Shown here piece by piece: positions 33,643 through 45,273 of a stretch of 64,000 bases of DNA. Origin of the DNA: Hirundichthys speculiger. Its lineage: Eukaryota > Chordata > Actinopteri > Beloniformes > Exocoetidae. The stretch is taken from the NCBI GenBank assembly GCA_018398805.1, contig JAGFBZ010000708.1:992001-1056000 (forward strand), given 5' to 3'. Below the pieces are notes generated by a model. That model searched no databases, was not told the origin of the DNA, and saw nothing but the letters and a program-made list of their open reading frames with translations. A program made the translations under genes and the position numbers. Position 1 is the stretch's first letter. The number at the start of each line of letters is the position of its first letter.

Positions 33643-34149
33643 ACAGTCAAAATTATAGGAATTTCAACAAAGCAAACTTCCTGTCTTCCCCAAAATCATC
33701 TGACATCACCTTTTGACACTTTTGGAGTTTTCACCTGGAGTTTTCACAAGGACAGGCACTGACAAAATGTGAAGCCCAGGTTTGACTTTGGAGCAAGCTT
33801 TTTTTCTGAGATTGGGACAAACAGATGAGGGAGGCATCTGCTGCATATGCATGTGCTTCTGGAGGTCCATATGCCAGCACACTGTTTTAATAATTTAAAT
33901 CAGTTCTGACCAGAAAGCACCATCAGCTGAGGCTGAGCACAAACTGAACTGAAACAGGTGAACAAGTTTTCCACTGGTGTGCACGGATATGCTACAATGA
34001 TTTGTGCACACACTTCTCTATACACCTGAACGCGCACACACACACGCACACACACACATATGCCCAAACTCTTACAAGAACCTGAAGATGGTTTCCAGCT
34101 ACATGACATTCAGCATGAACTTCCAGCTTCGGCAGAATGCTGTTCAGAC
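33643..34149. other. Unassigned DNA with a CA microsatellite
   Basis: A (CA)n tract lies at about 34030-34060. No gene recognised. Confidence 0.4.
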
Positions 34150-34615
34150 TCCACATCAGTCACACAACGTGATTGGTTATTGATGGTCTTTATTGATGGA
34201 CTTCACTAAGTAGATGGAATCATGAAGAAAGAACATTCTGGAGAAATATTGGAGCAACATCTCAGACATCAGCCAGGAAATTAAAGCTTGGACACTAACG
34301 GGTCTTCATATGGACAATGACCCTAAACACACCACCAGATTAGTTACTAAGAGGCTGCAGGACCACAGAGTCCATGTTCTGGAGTGGACATCACAGAAGA
34401 CCTGATCTCAGTCCTGGAGAACATCTGTGGTTGGAGCTGGAAAGGTGTGTGTGAGCAAGACAACCTATGAACCTGAATCAGTTCCTCCAGTTCTGTCAGG
34501 AGGAATGAATCAAAAAATTTCAGTAAACTGTTGTGAGAAGCTTCTGGAAATAAACCCAAAACATCTGACCCAAGTCATACAGTTTAAAGACAATGCTACC
34601 AGATACTAAGGCAAT
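34150..34615 (+). pseudogene. Tc1-like transposase, C-terminal fragment
   Basis: Translation in shifted frames gives QMDNDPKHTSR-like text from TATGGACAATGACCCTAAACACACC (in two parts: YMDNDPKHT then RLVTKRLQDHRVHVLEW), followed by a degraded SQ.PDL.P..NLW region and ending near GNATRY. The D in NDPKHT is the second catalytic aspartate of Tc1 DDE transposases. The N-terminal half and both TIRs are missing and several frameshifts are present. Confidence 0.7.
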
Positions 34616-35099
34616 GTTTTTAAAGTAATGAAAAATTATCTAAAAGTAAATAAATTTCAATTATTCTGGCAGATAGGTTAACCAAAATTATTTCTGACCA
34701 TTTAAAAACTGACCAAAAACAGGACAGGTTTATTTTGATTTAATGTCAGACAGTGAGAAAAAAAAGGTTATGTCCTCTTATACGCTGCATGTATGCATGT
34801 AAACTCTGTACGTGCACCGTCTGCTCAACCAAGTGCACAAACTGGCAGCTTCTCAGAGTACGAAGAGGGTTTCTTTCTGGAGCGCATTTCATTTTTGCCA
34901 GTCCTGTCTACATCATGCAATCCTTTTAAATCTATTCCAAATCCTTTGCAAATAATGACATCAAACTTTTCCTCCAAAGTGTGGTTATTCTTCAGACAAC
35001 TGAATTTCTGAATTTCTTTAGAAAATTGGCACTTGTTTCTCATGTTCATCACGGTTATTTAAGTTTTCAGCTGCAGAAAAATCATTGGATTGGATAATG
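34616..35099. other. Unassigned intronic DNA
   Basis: No family or gene recognised. Short open frames overlap on both strands without motifs. Confidence 0.3.
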
Positions 35100-35485
35100 G
35101 ATTGGAGAAGAGTGGAGAAGATCCCCTGATGTTCACTGAAGTGGTTGATGTTCCACTAGAGCATTTGGCTCCCGAGCTAAATGCTCCAACCACTAATGCT
35201 ACCACTCTACCAACCCCCCCGGCGAATTCCTAGGGAAACCCGCTCTTGAACCTACCAGGGACAGAGAAACAGTGACTCACCTCAGCCGTGTGACCCAAAC
35301 CTACAGGGCTCAGCCACGCCCCAAACCACTGGTGCAGGCTTCTCACAGACGCCCATTGCGAGGTTAGCCATAACCTGGTACCATTCACAAAACACCGCCA
35401 CCTCCACTCACCGAAAAAGCGAGCAGAGATACGCAAAGCGCACAAAACAACATAGACCTGACCAGGTTCACCAGTTTTAACTGTT
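35100..35485 (-). mobile_element. Leader region downstream of a retroviral-type PBS
   Basis: On the minus strand this follows the primer-binding site, where an endogenous retrovirus would have its untranslated leader and the start of gag. It is more GC-rich than the flanks and has a 71-codon open frame (35230-35445) without a recognisable gag motif. No pol, env or second LTR was found at lower coordinates, so the provirus is truncated. The lower boundary is uncertain. Confidence 0.4.
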
Positions 35486-35502
35486 TCCCGGACGAGCCCC
35501 CA
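35486..35502 (-). other. Primer-binding site complementary to tRNA-Pro
   Basis: On the minus strand the sequence TGGGGGCTCGTCCGGGA begins two nucleotides after the LTR end. This is the classical proline-tRNA primer-binding site used by many gammaretrovirus-like and other vertebrate endogenous retroviruses. Position and spacing are as expected for a 5' LTR. Confidence 0.85.
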
Positions 35503-35504
35503 TT

Positions 35505-35900
35505 TGTTACAACATGCGGCTCAAAGTCCATGACAAGAGTGAGGGAGGCGGCACAAGATAGTTTATTTTAACAGACAATCACACCAACAACACCAACAGT
35601 AACACCAGTCAAACCATCTGCCAGCCACGGTCCTGCCAACTGGTCCCACAGCCCATCAGCAGACCCTAGAATGCCAGCAGTAATCCAGGGCTGTGACAAC
35701 CGCAACCGTGCGGCAGCAAACAGGCAGCCACATGGAATCAGCTGCCTGGAGTAGCCCTCTGAAGGTGGACCTCTCAAAGGGAAGGAGAACCACTGAGCCC
35801 AGGTAAGTGTCCTCACGCTGACGACTCTCCACCAGGCAACAAAATTAACCCAAAACAACAAAACACCACCACCTGGTGTACAGGTGGAGGAGTCGTCACA
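35505..35900 (-). mobile_element. Endogenous-retrovirus-like 5' LTR
   Basis: On the minus strand the segment begins TGTGACGACTCC and ends CATGTTGTAACA (TG...CA ends, 396 bp). An AATAAA signal lies about 60 bp before the end (complement at 35562-35567). It is followed by a two-base gap and the tRNA-Pro PBS, so this is the 5' LTR of an element reading leftward. The 3' LTR is not in the window. The coding region appears lost. A Ty3/Gypsy element using the same primer cannot be ruled out, but the PBS favours a retrovirus-like element. Confidence 0.8.
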
Positions 35901-36408
35901 GCAAACACAAAGGAAAAAGAAAATAAAAATGTGACCGGTGCTTCTCTATCTGCTGCATGTTTTTGGGCAAACTGCACATGACTTTTTGTTGAATCCCACT
36001 GCATTTATCAGCTGTTACATCAGCAGAGTTTAGATATTCATTAGTAACATGGCTCTTTACACAGCTGGAACCGCCCAGCTAAAGCACACAGGATTTCTTC
36101 AACCATGCAGCCCACACAGCGCACACACAGACGCTCTCCCTCTCTGACTTCGACTCTATTTCTGGCTCTAATTGGCACATTCACTGGAGAGTGAAAGGCT
36201 CTTCCTGTTGTCTGAAAGCCTACAGCTGTACGGCATGCTTGGCTGCATGTGTCCAATGGAAAGAATCTGCCCTTTGCACTGCACGCAACAATGCCATCAC
36301 CATGGAGACAGAGATGCAACTCCAGAAAATCACAATTTATAATTTCATTTTCAGTAGTAAAAATGATACAAGTTACAAGTTTCAATTATTGCATCCTGCA
36401 ATAATTTT
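35901..36408. other. Unassigned intronic DNA
   Basis: No repeat family or gene recognised. The region is not AT-rich like most flanks. Confidence 0.3.
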
Positions 36409-36832
36409 CTCCGCCAAGGAGGTTATGTTTTTGCTGGCGTTTATCTGTCTGTCTGTCTGTGTTCAAGATAACTCAAAAAGTTATGGATGGATTTTGATGA
36501 AATTTTCAGTAGTTGTCAGAAATGTGAAAAGGAAGAACTGATTTCATTTTGGGTGTGATCCAGAAGAAATCCTTGATTCTGGATCACTTTAAAATTTTCA
36601 ATAACATTGCGGTCAATGGAGCCGAAAATTTTGTTTCTCAATATCTCCGTTAATTATTGCCCAAAACTCATGAAATTTGACTCAGGGAGTGACAATGGGA
36701 ACCTCTATCAAATTTCAAAAGGCTGATCCGGATCTGATCCAGAACGCGGATTTTATCGCAATCTGTAAATTGCTATATGGGGGAATTGTTGCACTTGGCG
36801 GAGGTCTGCGCTCTCCGAGTGCTTTTCTTGTT
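36409..36832 (+). mobile_element. Dispersed repeat family P, copy 4
   Basis: A complete copy: starts CTCCGCCAAGGAGGTTATG and ends CACTTGGCGGAGGTCTGCGC...TTTTC. It is the best-preserved copy in the plus direction and defines the family length of about 424 bp. No protein is encoded, though one frame is open through the right half in most copies. Confidence 0.8.
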
Positions 36833-37052
36833 TGAACTACTTTTTACTACAGTTTGATTTTTTTATTTTTTTACTCCGTATCTGGCTGGATGCAGTCTGG
36901 ACTGTCCAACAGCACTCGGTCTCAGAGCCATGTGATCTGGTTATGTGATGAATTTCTGTGTGTCTGAATTTGCAGAAGATGCTCTATTGTTTGCACATCG
37001 TGCATTTTTTTCCTCTCTTTTTTTAGGGATTTTCCTAAACCAAGGCCATGAC

Positions 37053-37189
37053 TAGAGGTGAGTATTGGCAAGGACCTTGCAATACGATATGTATTATGAT
37101 ACTTGGGTCACGATACGATATTATCATGATATTGTGATATAATGATATATTGCAATATATTGCCAAATCGATTTTTTTCCACACTCCTA
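37053..37189 (-). mobile_element. hAT-like MITE family D, copy 4 (short)
   Basis: Begins TAGAGGTGAGTATTGGCAAG and ends TTTCCACACTCCTA, only 137 bp. Both termini are kept and the centre is deleted. Flanks GCCATGAC and GCCCCGAC match at six of eight positions. Confidence 0.7.
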
Positions 37190-37197
37190 GCCCCGAC

Positions 37198-37827
37198 GGT
37201 GAGGTTTGAACAGGTCTTCGGGGGTTCATGCAGGCTCATACTTGAACACTGGAGTCTGTGAAAAATCTTGGCTTGACCTGAAGACTGGTGAGTGAGCTGA
37301 TCACCACCTCCCTCTGGGCCAGAAACTCTGGAGAATTCCTGACATGCCTCTGCTTCAATTACAGAGGGAGACAGGAGAGAGAACATCCAGTCTCAGTCTG
37401 ACTGCATGGGACAAATTTGCATCAACCTGCACAGGATAATACAGGCTGGCTCCACCAGTTACTGTACATATGTACATGTTTGCATGCAAATGTCAAGCTA
37501 AAAAGTCCACACGGACACAGTATAAAACCCACTTATAACATCCTGTTCACAGACTGTTCTTTCACACACACACATATATAGATATTATATGTGTATATTA
37601 TATATGTATATGTGTGTGCGCGCGGGTGTGTTTATGTATGCATGTGCAAGCGGGCGTGAACAGTTGCCTGGCAACAGCTGCTGGAACCAGGAGATGATGT
37701 TGGAGGGAATTTTGTAAAAGTAGAACATTTGATAATGTCAGTCAGAGACTGAGTGGAGAAACCACGCATTAAAACAAAAACAAAAAACAGCTCAACCAAA
37801 TTACAAACCAGAGTATATATTCTGAAA
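37198..37827. other. Unassigned DNA with a small AT/GT microsatellite
   Basis: A CA/AT/GT tract lies near 37565-37640. No gene recognised. Confidence 0.35.
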
Positions 37828-37829
37828 TA

Positions 37830-39010
37830 CACTATACTACCAAAAGTATTCGGTCACCTGCCTTGACTCTCATCTGAGCTCTAGTTCATCTCATTCCTAA
37901 TCAATATGAAGTGGCTCCATTTTTGCAGCTAGAACAGCTTCAACTCTTCTAGGAAGGCTGTCCACCAAGGTTTAGGAGTGTGTTTATGGGGATTTTGTCC
38001 ATTCTTCCAGAAGAACATTAGTGAGGTCAAACACTGATGTTGGACCAGAAGGTCTGGTTCTCAGTCTCTGCTCTAATTCATCCCAAAGGTCTTCTATCAG
38101 GTTGAGGTCAGGACTCTGTTCAGGCCAGTCAAGTTCATCCATCAGACTCTTCCATCCATGTCTTTATGGTCCTTGCTTTGTGTACTGGTGCACAGTCATG
38201 ATGAAGAGGAAGGGGCCAGCTCCAAACTGGTCCCACAAAGTTGGGATCATGGAATTGTCCAGAATGTCTTGGTCTGCTGAAGCATTCAGAGTTCCTTTCA
38301 CTGGAACTAAGGGTCCAAGCCCAGCTCCTGAAAAACAACCCCACACCATAACCCCCCCTCCACCAAACTTTACACTTGGATCAATGCAGTCAGACCAGTA
38401 CCGTTCTCCTGGAAACCACCAAACCCAGACTCTTCCATCAGATCACCAGATGGAGAAGTGTGGTTCTTCCCTCCAGAGAACGTTCCTCCACTGCTCTAGA
38501 GTCCAGTGGTGGCTGCTTTACTCCACTGCATCTGACTCTTTCCATTGTTCTTGATGATGTCTGGCTTGGATGCAGCTGCGTCACCATGGAAACCCATTCA
38601 TGAAGCTCTCTGCTCTGTTGTTGAGCTGATCTGAAGGACACATGAAGTTTGGAGGTCTGTAGTGATTGACTCTGCAGAAAGTTGGTGACCTCTTCCCACT
38701 ATGTTCTTCATCATCCTCTGACTCCGCCCCCTCAGTTTACCTGTCCTACCACTTCATGGCTGAGTTGCTGTCGTTTCCTGATAATCCAGCTGACAGTTGA
38801 CTGTGGAATATTTAAGGAGAGAGGAAATTTCACCACTGGATTTGTTTCTCAGGTATCATCCTATCACAGTTCCACCTGGAATTCACTGAGCTCCTGAGAG
38901 ACCCATTCTTTCACAGATGTTTCTAGAAACAGTCTGCATGTCTAGGTGATTGATTTTATACACCTGTGGACCATGGAAGTGACTGGAACACCTGATCACC
39001 TGAATCAGTG
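37830..39010 (-). mobile_element. Tc1-like transposon, right-truncated
   Basis: The left end follows a TA (37828-37829) and reads CACTATACTACCAAAAGTAT, a Tc1-like terminus. The transposase reads on the minus strand in broken frames: [20 protein letters not shown] and [14 protein letters not shown] (about 38350-38165), preceded by a segment at 38640-38440. The VWGCFS...G...V.GT signature is typical of Tc1 DDE transposases. The higher-coordinate end stops near 39010 without a matching TIR, where a family G element begins, also truncated. The element is inactive. Confidence 0.8.
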
Positions 39011-39014
39011 ATGC

Positions 39015-39488
39015 CTTATTTTTTGCGGTTAATGGAGGACAGGCCCCCCCCCCCGTGAATCAAATTCCGAGAACTGGAGCCGGATCCCCCCAGCCTCAAT
39101 AATGTGTTTAAAATATGTTTAAAAACCACAAAAAAGTAGCGAGGTACTACAGCGAAACAAGACAAAGGCTCAACTGTGGTCTTTCTGTTACCTTCACAGC
39201 CTCTGGTCTCTGAACCGTAGTAAACAAACCGCTCTTTCATCTAACCTCGTTTTCATCCCGCCATCCCATGACACACACACTACATTACCCATAAGGCCAC
39301 ACCATTACCCATAAGGCCACCTTCTTAAAGGGGCCAGGCTGGCTCACAACATTTCTTTGCTGTGAGAGAACGCGCACAACATCCTGTGATTTTTTCTTGA
39401 TTTTTAAAAATATTATATATCTTCTGAAAAAAATCTGTGAATAACTAAAACCGTGGAACTTAAAGTGCGAATTTGAGAGGGATCACTG
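39015..39488. mobile_element. Mariner-like MITE family G, copy 2 (left-truncated)
   Basis: It starts inside the family at TTGCGGTTAATGGAGGAC and ends GAATTTGAGAGGGATCACTG before TA. The right terminus corresponds to that of copy 1 at 2641-3070 with several substitutions. The left terminus is missing at the junction with the Tc1 element. Confidence 0.6.
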
Positions 39489-39490
39489 TA

Positions 39491-40139
39491 ATAATGGTTT
39501 TTACTGCTGCATATAAGAAGACACTGAAAACCTGTTTAATTTAAGCTAAAGTTTTGCAAAGAAAGCCTCTTCCAGATAAACAGGAGAAAATTTGGTGAAA
39601 TTACCTTAAAGTAACCTAGTAAAATGAAATCTTATCTCAGCGATGATACCCCCAAAAGGTTTAATTTTCATATGTTGGCAGCAAAAAGTGGAAAATAAGC
39701 CACTCGTCCATCAAAAAAAACAGAGCTCAGATTGTACAAAAATCTTGCTAGAATTTGGCTGGAAAAAGTAAAAAGGAAGGCGTATTTTCAACCATCAAAC
39801 ACAGACAGAACAGCATGGTTACAGTCAGGAGGGACTGCAGTGCTCGCTCACAATCAATGGCGTAATCCTGGAGGTGTGTCTCTGCACCACGGACCACCAG
39901 TGGTCTTACTTTTGGCAGACTTGTTCATTGCATCAGTGCTGTTAATGCACTGATCATTGGCTCTACGTTGTTTTTTTTTATAATGCATTACTAGTGCACG
40001 ATATATTGTGCACAAGAATTCTCATGACATTTCCAGACAGCACTACAAAATGGCAATCGTGTCATGTAATTCATAATATAGAGAGAATGGGGTGATTTTT
40101 TCTACTGTATTAATTTAACCTTCCGTTTACACAACAACA
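39491..40139. other. Unassigned intronic DNA
   Basis: No clear repeat. 39770-39960 has weak similarity in layout to a LINE endonuclease segment (GGGACTGCAGTGCT, also present at 7375) but is too short to call. Confidence 0.3.
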
Positions 40140-41280
40140 GTAATAATTCTCCCTTTAGGGATTCATAAAGCTCCTCCTCGCATCACCACTTTACTGTGGG
40201 GGAGGGGTTTCCATTCCCGCATGATCCTAGGAGACATGTTGTTTGGGCTAATTACTCCTGGTAGGGTCTCTCATGGCAAATTGGTTATTCGGGATGAGTC
40301 CGAATGAGCTCAACTTCCCTGAGTTGGTTCTGAGCTCCATGTCTCCAGTCTAGACAACAGGTACCAACCTGGGGCCAGGTCTGGGGGAGGGGCTTGTCAG
40401 CAAGCACCTGGTGGTTGGGCCTTAACCGATGGGGTCCACCTGGGCTCAGCCCGAATGAGCTGCATGGGTTTGCCCTTTAAGAGTTGGGTACAATATGTTT
40501 TGGGCAGCAACAGCAACGTGTAGGTCTTGATGTGTTGACCATCTTTGGACATGGACTTCTTCGGTGGGGAAGTAACCTGAAGCTTGTGCATGAGGCTGAG
40601 AGGTACCAACTACATATAGCAGGACTCATTTCAACACATTGGCAATAGAGCTGAGCGATTTTATCGATTCTGCGATATATATTTATATTTTATTTCCCCA
40701 GAGAGTATCGATTTTTCAGTTGTGGGTATCGATATTCTAATCTTCTTCCAAAACCCCAGTGTCCCACCTTTAAAAGATTACAAGCAACAATTTGCACTGT
40801 TTAAATAAATTATTTTTCTCAACAAATCTTTTATTCATCTTGTCCAGCATTTACAAGCTGCCTGTCAGCCATATAATGTGTAATTGATGTTTTCAGTTCA
40901 ATTCATTCAAACAAAGTCATTGGAACACTCACAAGATGTCACCAAAATCACTTTGTCCATTTAAAATCTTTCAGAAAATGGTGTAAATGTATTGTAAGAC
41001 GAATATTGATAAATATCGTATTGTAAGCTGAATATCGTGTATCGTATCACAGGATTAGTGTATCGGTACATGTATCGCCTAATTGGCAACAGACTCAAGA
41101 GTGCCTGGACCTTGTTCCACTCTGGAGCCTGCTTACAGCCCCCCCAGCTATGGAGACTGCCGTGCTGTCTTGGAGTTTAGTGGTGGTGCTGGAAGGAGCT
41201 GTTAATGGGTACTCCATCATTTTGCTGGGAGACTTCAAAGCTCATGTGGGCACCGACAGTAGTTACTGGAAGAACCACTG
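40140..41280 (+). pseudogene. LINE 5' region and endonuclease fragment, interrupted by family C copy 4
   Basis: After the interruption, codons at about 41095-41270 read LKSAWTLFHSGA, then, after a frame change, YSIILLGDFKAHVGTDSSYW. The pattern GDFNAHVG with a preceding W.L..SG is the APE-type endonuclease of a teleost LINE different from that at 9466. The GC-rich part before it (40200-40640, e.g. GGGGGAGGGGCTTGTCAGCA) fits the untranslated and N-terminal part of the same family. Frameshifts and truncation at 41280 make it inactive. Confidence 0.6.
40646..41081 (+). mobile_element. hAT-like MITE family C, copy 4, inserted in a LINE
   Basis: Begins TAGAGCTGAGCGATTTTAT and ends TGTATCGCCTA, 436 bp. 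Flanked exactly by ATTGGCAA on both sides (40638-40645 and 41082-41089), a perfect 8-bp target duplication. It interrupts the LINE fragment and so is younger than it. Confidence 0.9.
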
Positions 41281-41284
41281 ATTT

Positions 41285-42058
41285 AGTGCGTTTACGTGGG
41301 AAGTTTAATTCCTCTTTAATTCAGAATTAAAATAAAATCCGATTTAAAATGATTAAAAATTACCATGCAAACACCTAATTCCATATGAAAACTTAATTCC
41401 AAAGTAAGTGGCTGGTTTATTCTGATTTTAATTCAGAATAGAATAATTCCGCTGGTCATGTATAACACTCATTCCGCTTTAAATTAATTCCGGTCTTTCT
41501 GCGCATGCTCTTTCCCTTCCCCGTCTGTCATGATGACGCTTATATTCCGCGCTGGGCTTGTTGTCAAAACAAAGTTTCAAGATGGCTGCACGCAGTAAAT
41601 GTGGTCAAGAACAGAGACGATTTATTTAATAAATAGCTTGGAGGAACTGGAAATAATTAAAAGAACAGATGGCAGGAAACATAAAAATTGTGAGCTTTTC
41701 AAAGTTGTATCGGCTAGGTTAAATGTTGTTGTGCTGCTGCTTCAAAAATAAAATCAAAACAAATCCAAAAAGGATGCTAATAATGTAGTCCTCCATGTTG
41801 TTGCTAATTGAGTAAGTTTGTTTTCTTCCGGTAGACGTAAATACGTAAAGACGTGCCCCCCTCCCATCCAATCAGAACCCTTCCCAACCCCCAGACCTTA
41901 AGCGGAATTGGATAAAGCCGATCAAACGTGTTTTCCATGTAAACCTCAATTCGGAATTACAATTTCCATGTAAACTCAAAGGAAAATAGTTTAATTCTGA
42001 ATTATTTAATTTGGAATAATTAATTCCGAATTAAAAAACATCATGTAACCGTGGCCAT
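41285..42058. mobile_element. MITE with TTAATTC-rich inverted ends
   Basis: Left end GTGCGTTTACGTGGGAAG is followed by TTTAATTCCTCTTTAATTCAG. The right end reads AATTCCGAATTAAAAAACAT then CATGTAACCGTGGCC. The two ends are loosely inverted, with many TTAATTCNGAATTA words in both arms. No target duplication or coding sequence was identified. It lies about 190 bp from the rarb exon. Confidence 0.55.
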
Positions 42059-42176
42059 TATGGAAGAACAGCCTCTCAGATCTGAATCTGAGAGGTTTAC
42101 TGCTACTGCTGTTGCACCTGTGTACCAGCTACAGTTCTTGTCTGGCCTAGAAATGCTTTGGTGGTAGTTCAGTTCA

Positions 42177-42997
<821 letters not shown>

Positions 42998-43400
42998 CTC
43001 CTCTCTCTGTCCTCCATCCTCTCTCTCTGTCCTCCATCCTCTCTCTGTCCTCCATCCTCTCTCTGTCCTCCATCTTCTCTCTGTCCTGTCTCTCCTCTCT
43101 TTTCTTTCTTTACCCAGCTGGTCTTCATCAGGAAGGTCCCTCCATATGATCCAGGTCCTGCTCAAGGTTTCTTCCTCTTAAAGTGGAGTTTTTCCTTGAC
43201 ACTGTTTGCCTTAAAGTTATTTTTTTCTTCCACTGTAGGAGTTTTTTTTTTTTTTTTACTTTCCATTATCCTTAAATTGGATTGAATATTATATTTTTAG
43301 TTAATTATATTTGCTCTGGGGTCATGATCTGGGTCTCTGTAAAGCACCTAGAGACAATTGACATTGTAACAGACGCTATACAAATAAAACTTGAATTGAA
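42998..43400 (+). repeat. CT-rich minisatellite followed by dispersed repeat family Q, copy 2
   Basis: 43000-43090 is a tandem array of a CTCTCTGTCCTCCAT-like unit, about 16-19 bp, roughly five copies. It runs into family Q: TTACCCAGCTGGTCTTCATC, GGTCCTGCTCAAGGTTTCTT and the end AATAAAACTTGAATTGAATT. This is the reverse complement of the pattern at 19540-19795. Confidence 0.65.
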
Positions 43401-43631
43401 TTGAACTTTGAAAGGAGACTTATTCTGCCCTTTTTAAACAGGAAGCAACACAATATTGCCTTTAAAACTCACAGTTGTGCAGTGATGCAAGGTGTTGTAG
43501 GTTGACTGAGTTGTAATCAACAGTAGGTCCCAACATTCCTTTGTCTAGGTTCAAGGATCGTTGCGTTAATGTAAAGAGAAATGTGAATATAGATACCAGT
43601 TATGAGGATAATATTAGATGTTGTGTTCATG

Positions 43632-43777
43632 GCAACAATGGGAACCTCTATCAAATTTCAAAGGTTGATCCGGATCTGATCCAGAAGGCGGATTTTATCG
43701 CAATCTGTAAATCGCTATATGGGAGAACTGTTGTTCGTGGCGGAGGTCTGCGCTCTCTGAGTGCTTTTCTAGTTTTG
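43632..43777 (+). mobile_element. Dispersed repeat family P, copy 5 (left-truncated)
   Basis: Only the right third is present, from CAACAATGGGAACCTCTATC to TGAGTGCTTTTCTAGTTTTG. The left boundary coincides with no recognisable element. Confidence 0.7.
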
Positions 43778-45265
43778 TAAATTATTTTTTTCTTCTGGAA
43801 ACTGCTGCTCATTCACTAAGAGAGAGTTTGTAGTAGTTGTTGTTGTTTTTGTTTTCTTCAAATATCCTTTAAATCAACGCCCTTCAGTGATAGGCTGTGG
43901 TTAGTTTGGAGGACAGTTAGAACATTAAGTCCATCTGTTTCCTTCAGTCTGAATCCCTCTCAGGTTACTGAACTTCAACAAACAGGAAAATGAAACTCTT
44001 GCTTCTGTACATTTACAAATATAGTCACATTTCTTATTTTCATTTTTGTTTATGTTGAACAGCTCCGCCTACCTGTTATCACTGCATTTACCATCATAAT
44101 TGTGTCAGTAACGATGGACAACTGCTTTCTTTTAATTGCAGCCAGATACGTTGAACTACTACTGTTCCTATAATATGAACCAAATACAAATATGTCTTAA
44201 CTGACATCATTTACACTAGTTTTATTTTTATAAGTTCCAATAATGGATAGGCACTTTTCATAACTAGCAAAATTCATTTTTATTTGATAGCACTTAAAGC
44301 CAGGTAATATTTCAATATTTCAGTAGTGTTTCAATGAAATAAGCCAGTGATGAAACTATACCGACATCTCTACCTTTTGTTAAAATTAACTTCAGCGGGT
44401 AGGAGAATCTGGGGTACGAGCTGGTCAGATTTACTTCAGTACCCTCAGACGGTTCACTTAGCGCTGTGAAGTAAGATGGACCAGCCTCTGGAGCTTTCCA
44501 AAGGTTGAACTCAGAGCAGTTTCACCAGCATGTCTGCTGATTAGATTTCATTCTTCCGTACTTCATCAGACTAAACTCAATTACTGATAGCGAGGAACAA
44601 GCTCTTATAAGTACTGGACCTCTGTCCCTACGTGGAATCCCCCTAGTGGTTTAATCAAATCTCCCCCTACATTCACCATCTCTAACTTTTTCCACATGTC
44701 AAATTTACAACTTTGCTTTCAGAGATTTAAATGACTTGAGGGAAGATTTGACAAGTCCGTGGCACATATAATGTTCCTGGTGATGAAAGATTTTACTTCT
44801 GGGATAACGGAGTAGAAAATAAGTTGACCACCAAGGTTAATTAGAATGGAAAGTTATTTATGTCTATCGACTCATCCTTATCTGGCTTGGAAGAAATCTG
44901 GGGAGCAACGAAACCTCTCTAGAAGGTCTCACACAATAAAGACGGCATTGGTGTTTTCAAACTTCTCCAGCATTCTCGCATTAAGCTGACGTTACGGTGC
45001 TGCGTTTGGATCTCAACAAGTTTTCTGGTGTGATTTTCAAGAAGTATGCATCTCAAAGTAAGCAGCTTCAGTTGGTGTGGTCCACTGGTATTTCTGCATT
45101 CTTTCAACAACTGCAATGTGACCTGGATTCACTCATGAGGACTGAAATGCAGATGGGTCTTCTTTGAAGTCAGGTCATTTCATTGCTGCAAACTGTTTCA
45201 CTCGCTAGCAAAATGAGCGTACAGATGAAGCAGATGACCCTCTCAGACCAAAGACACACTGCTGT
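43778..45265. other. Unassigned intronic DNA
   Basis: Nearly 1.5 kb without a family seen elsewhere here and without a convincing gene. A reading frame on the minus strand (44919-45116) has no motif. Confidence 0.35.
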
Positions 45266-45273
45266 GTATCTGC

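Noticed and set aside
35155..35225. tRNA gene near the retroviral leader
   Set aside because: No A-box/B-box pair or cloverleaf could be laid out.
39760..39960. LINE endonuclease fragment similar to 7375-7440
   Set aside because: Only the words GGGACTGCAGTGCT and a short following stretch agree; the predicted peptide does not follow endonuclease motifs.
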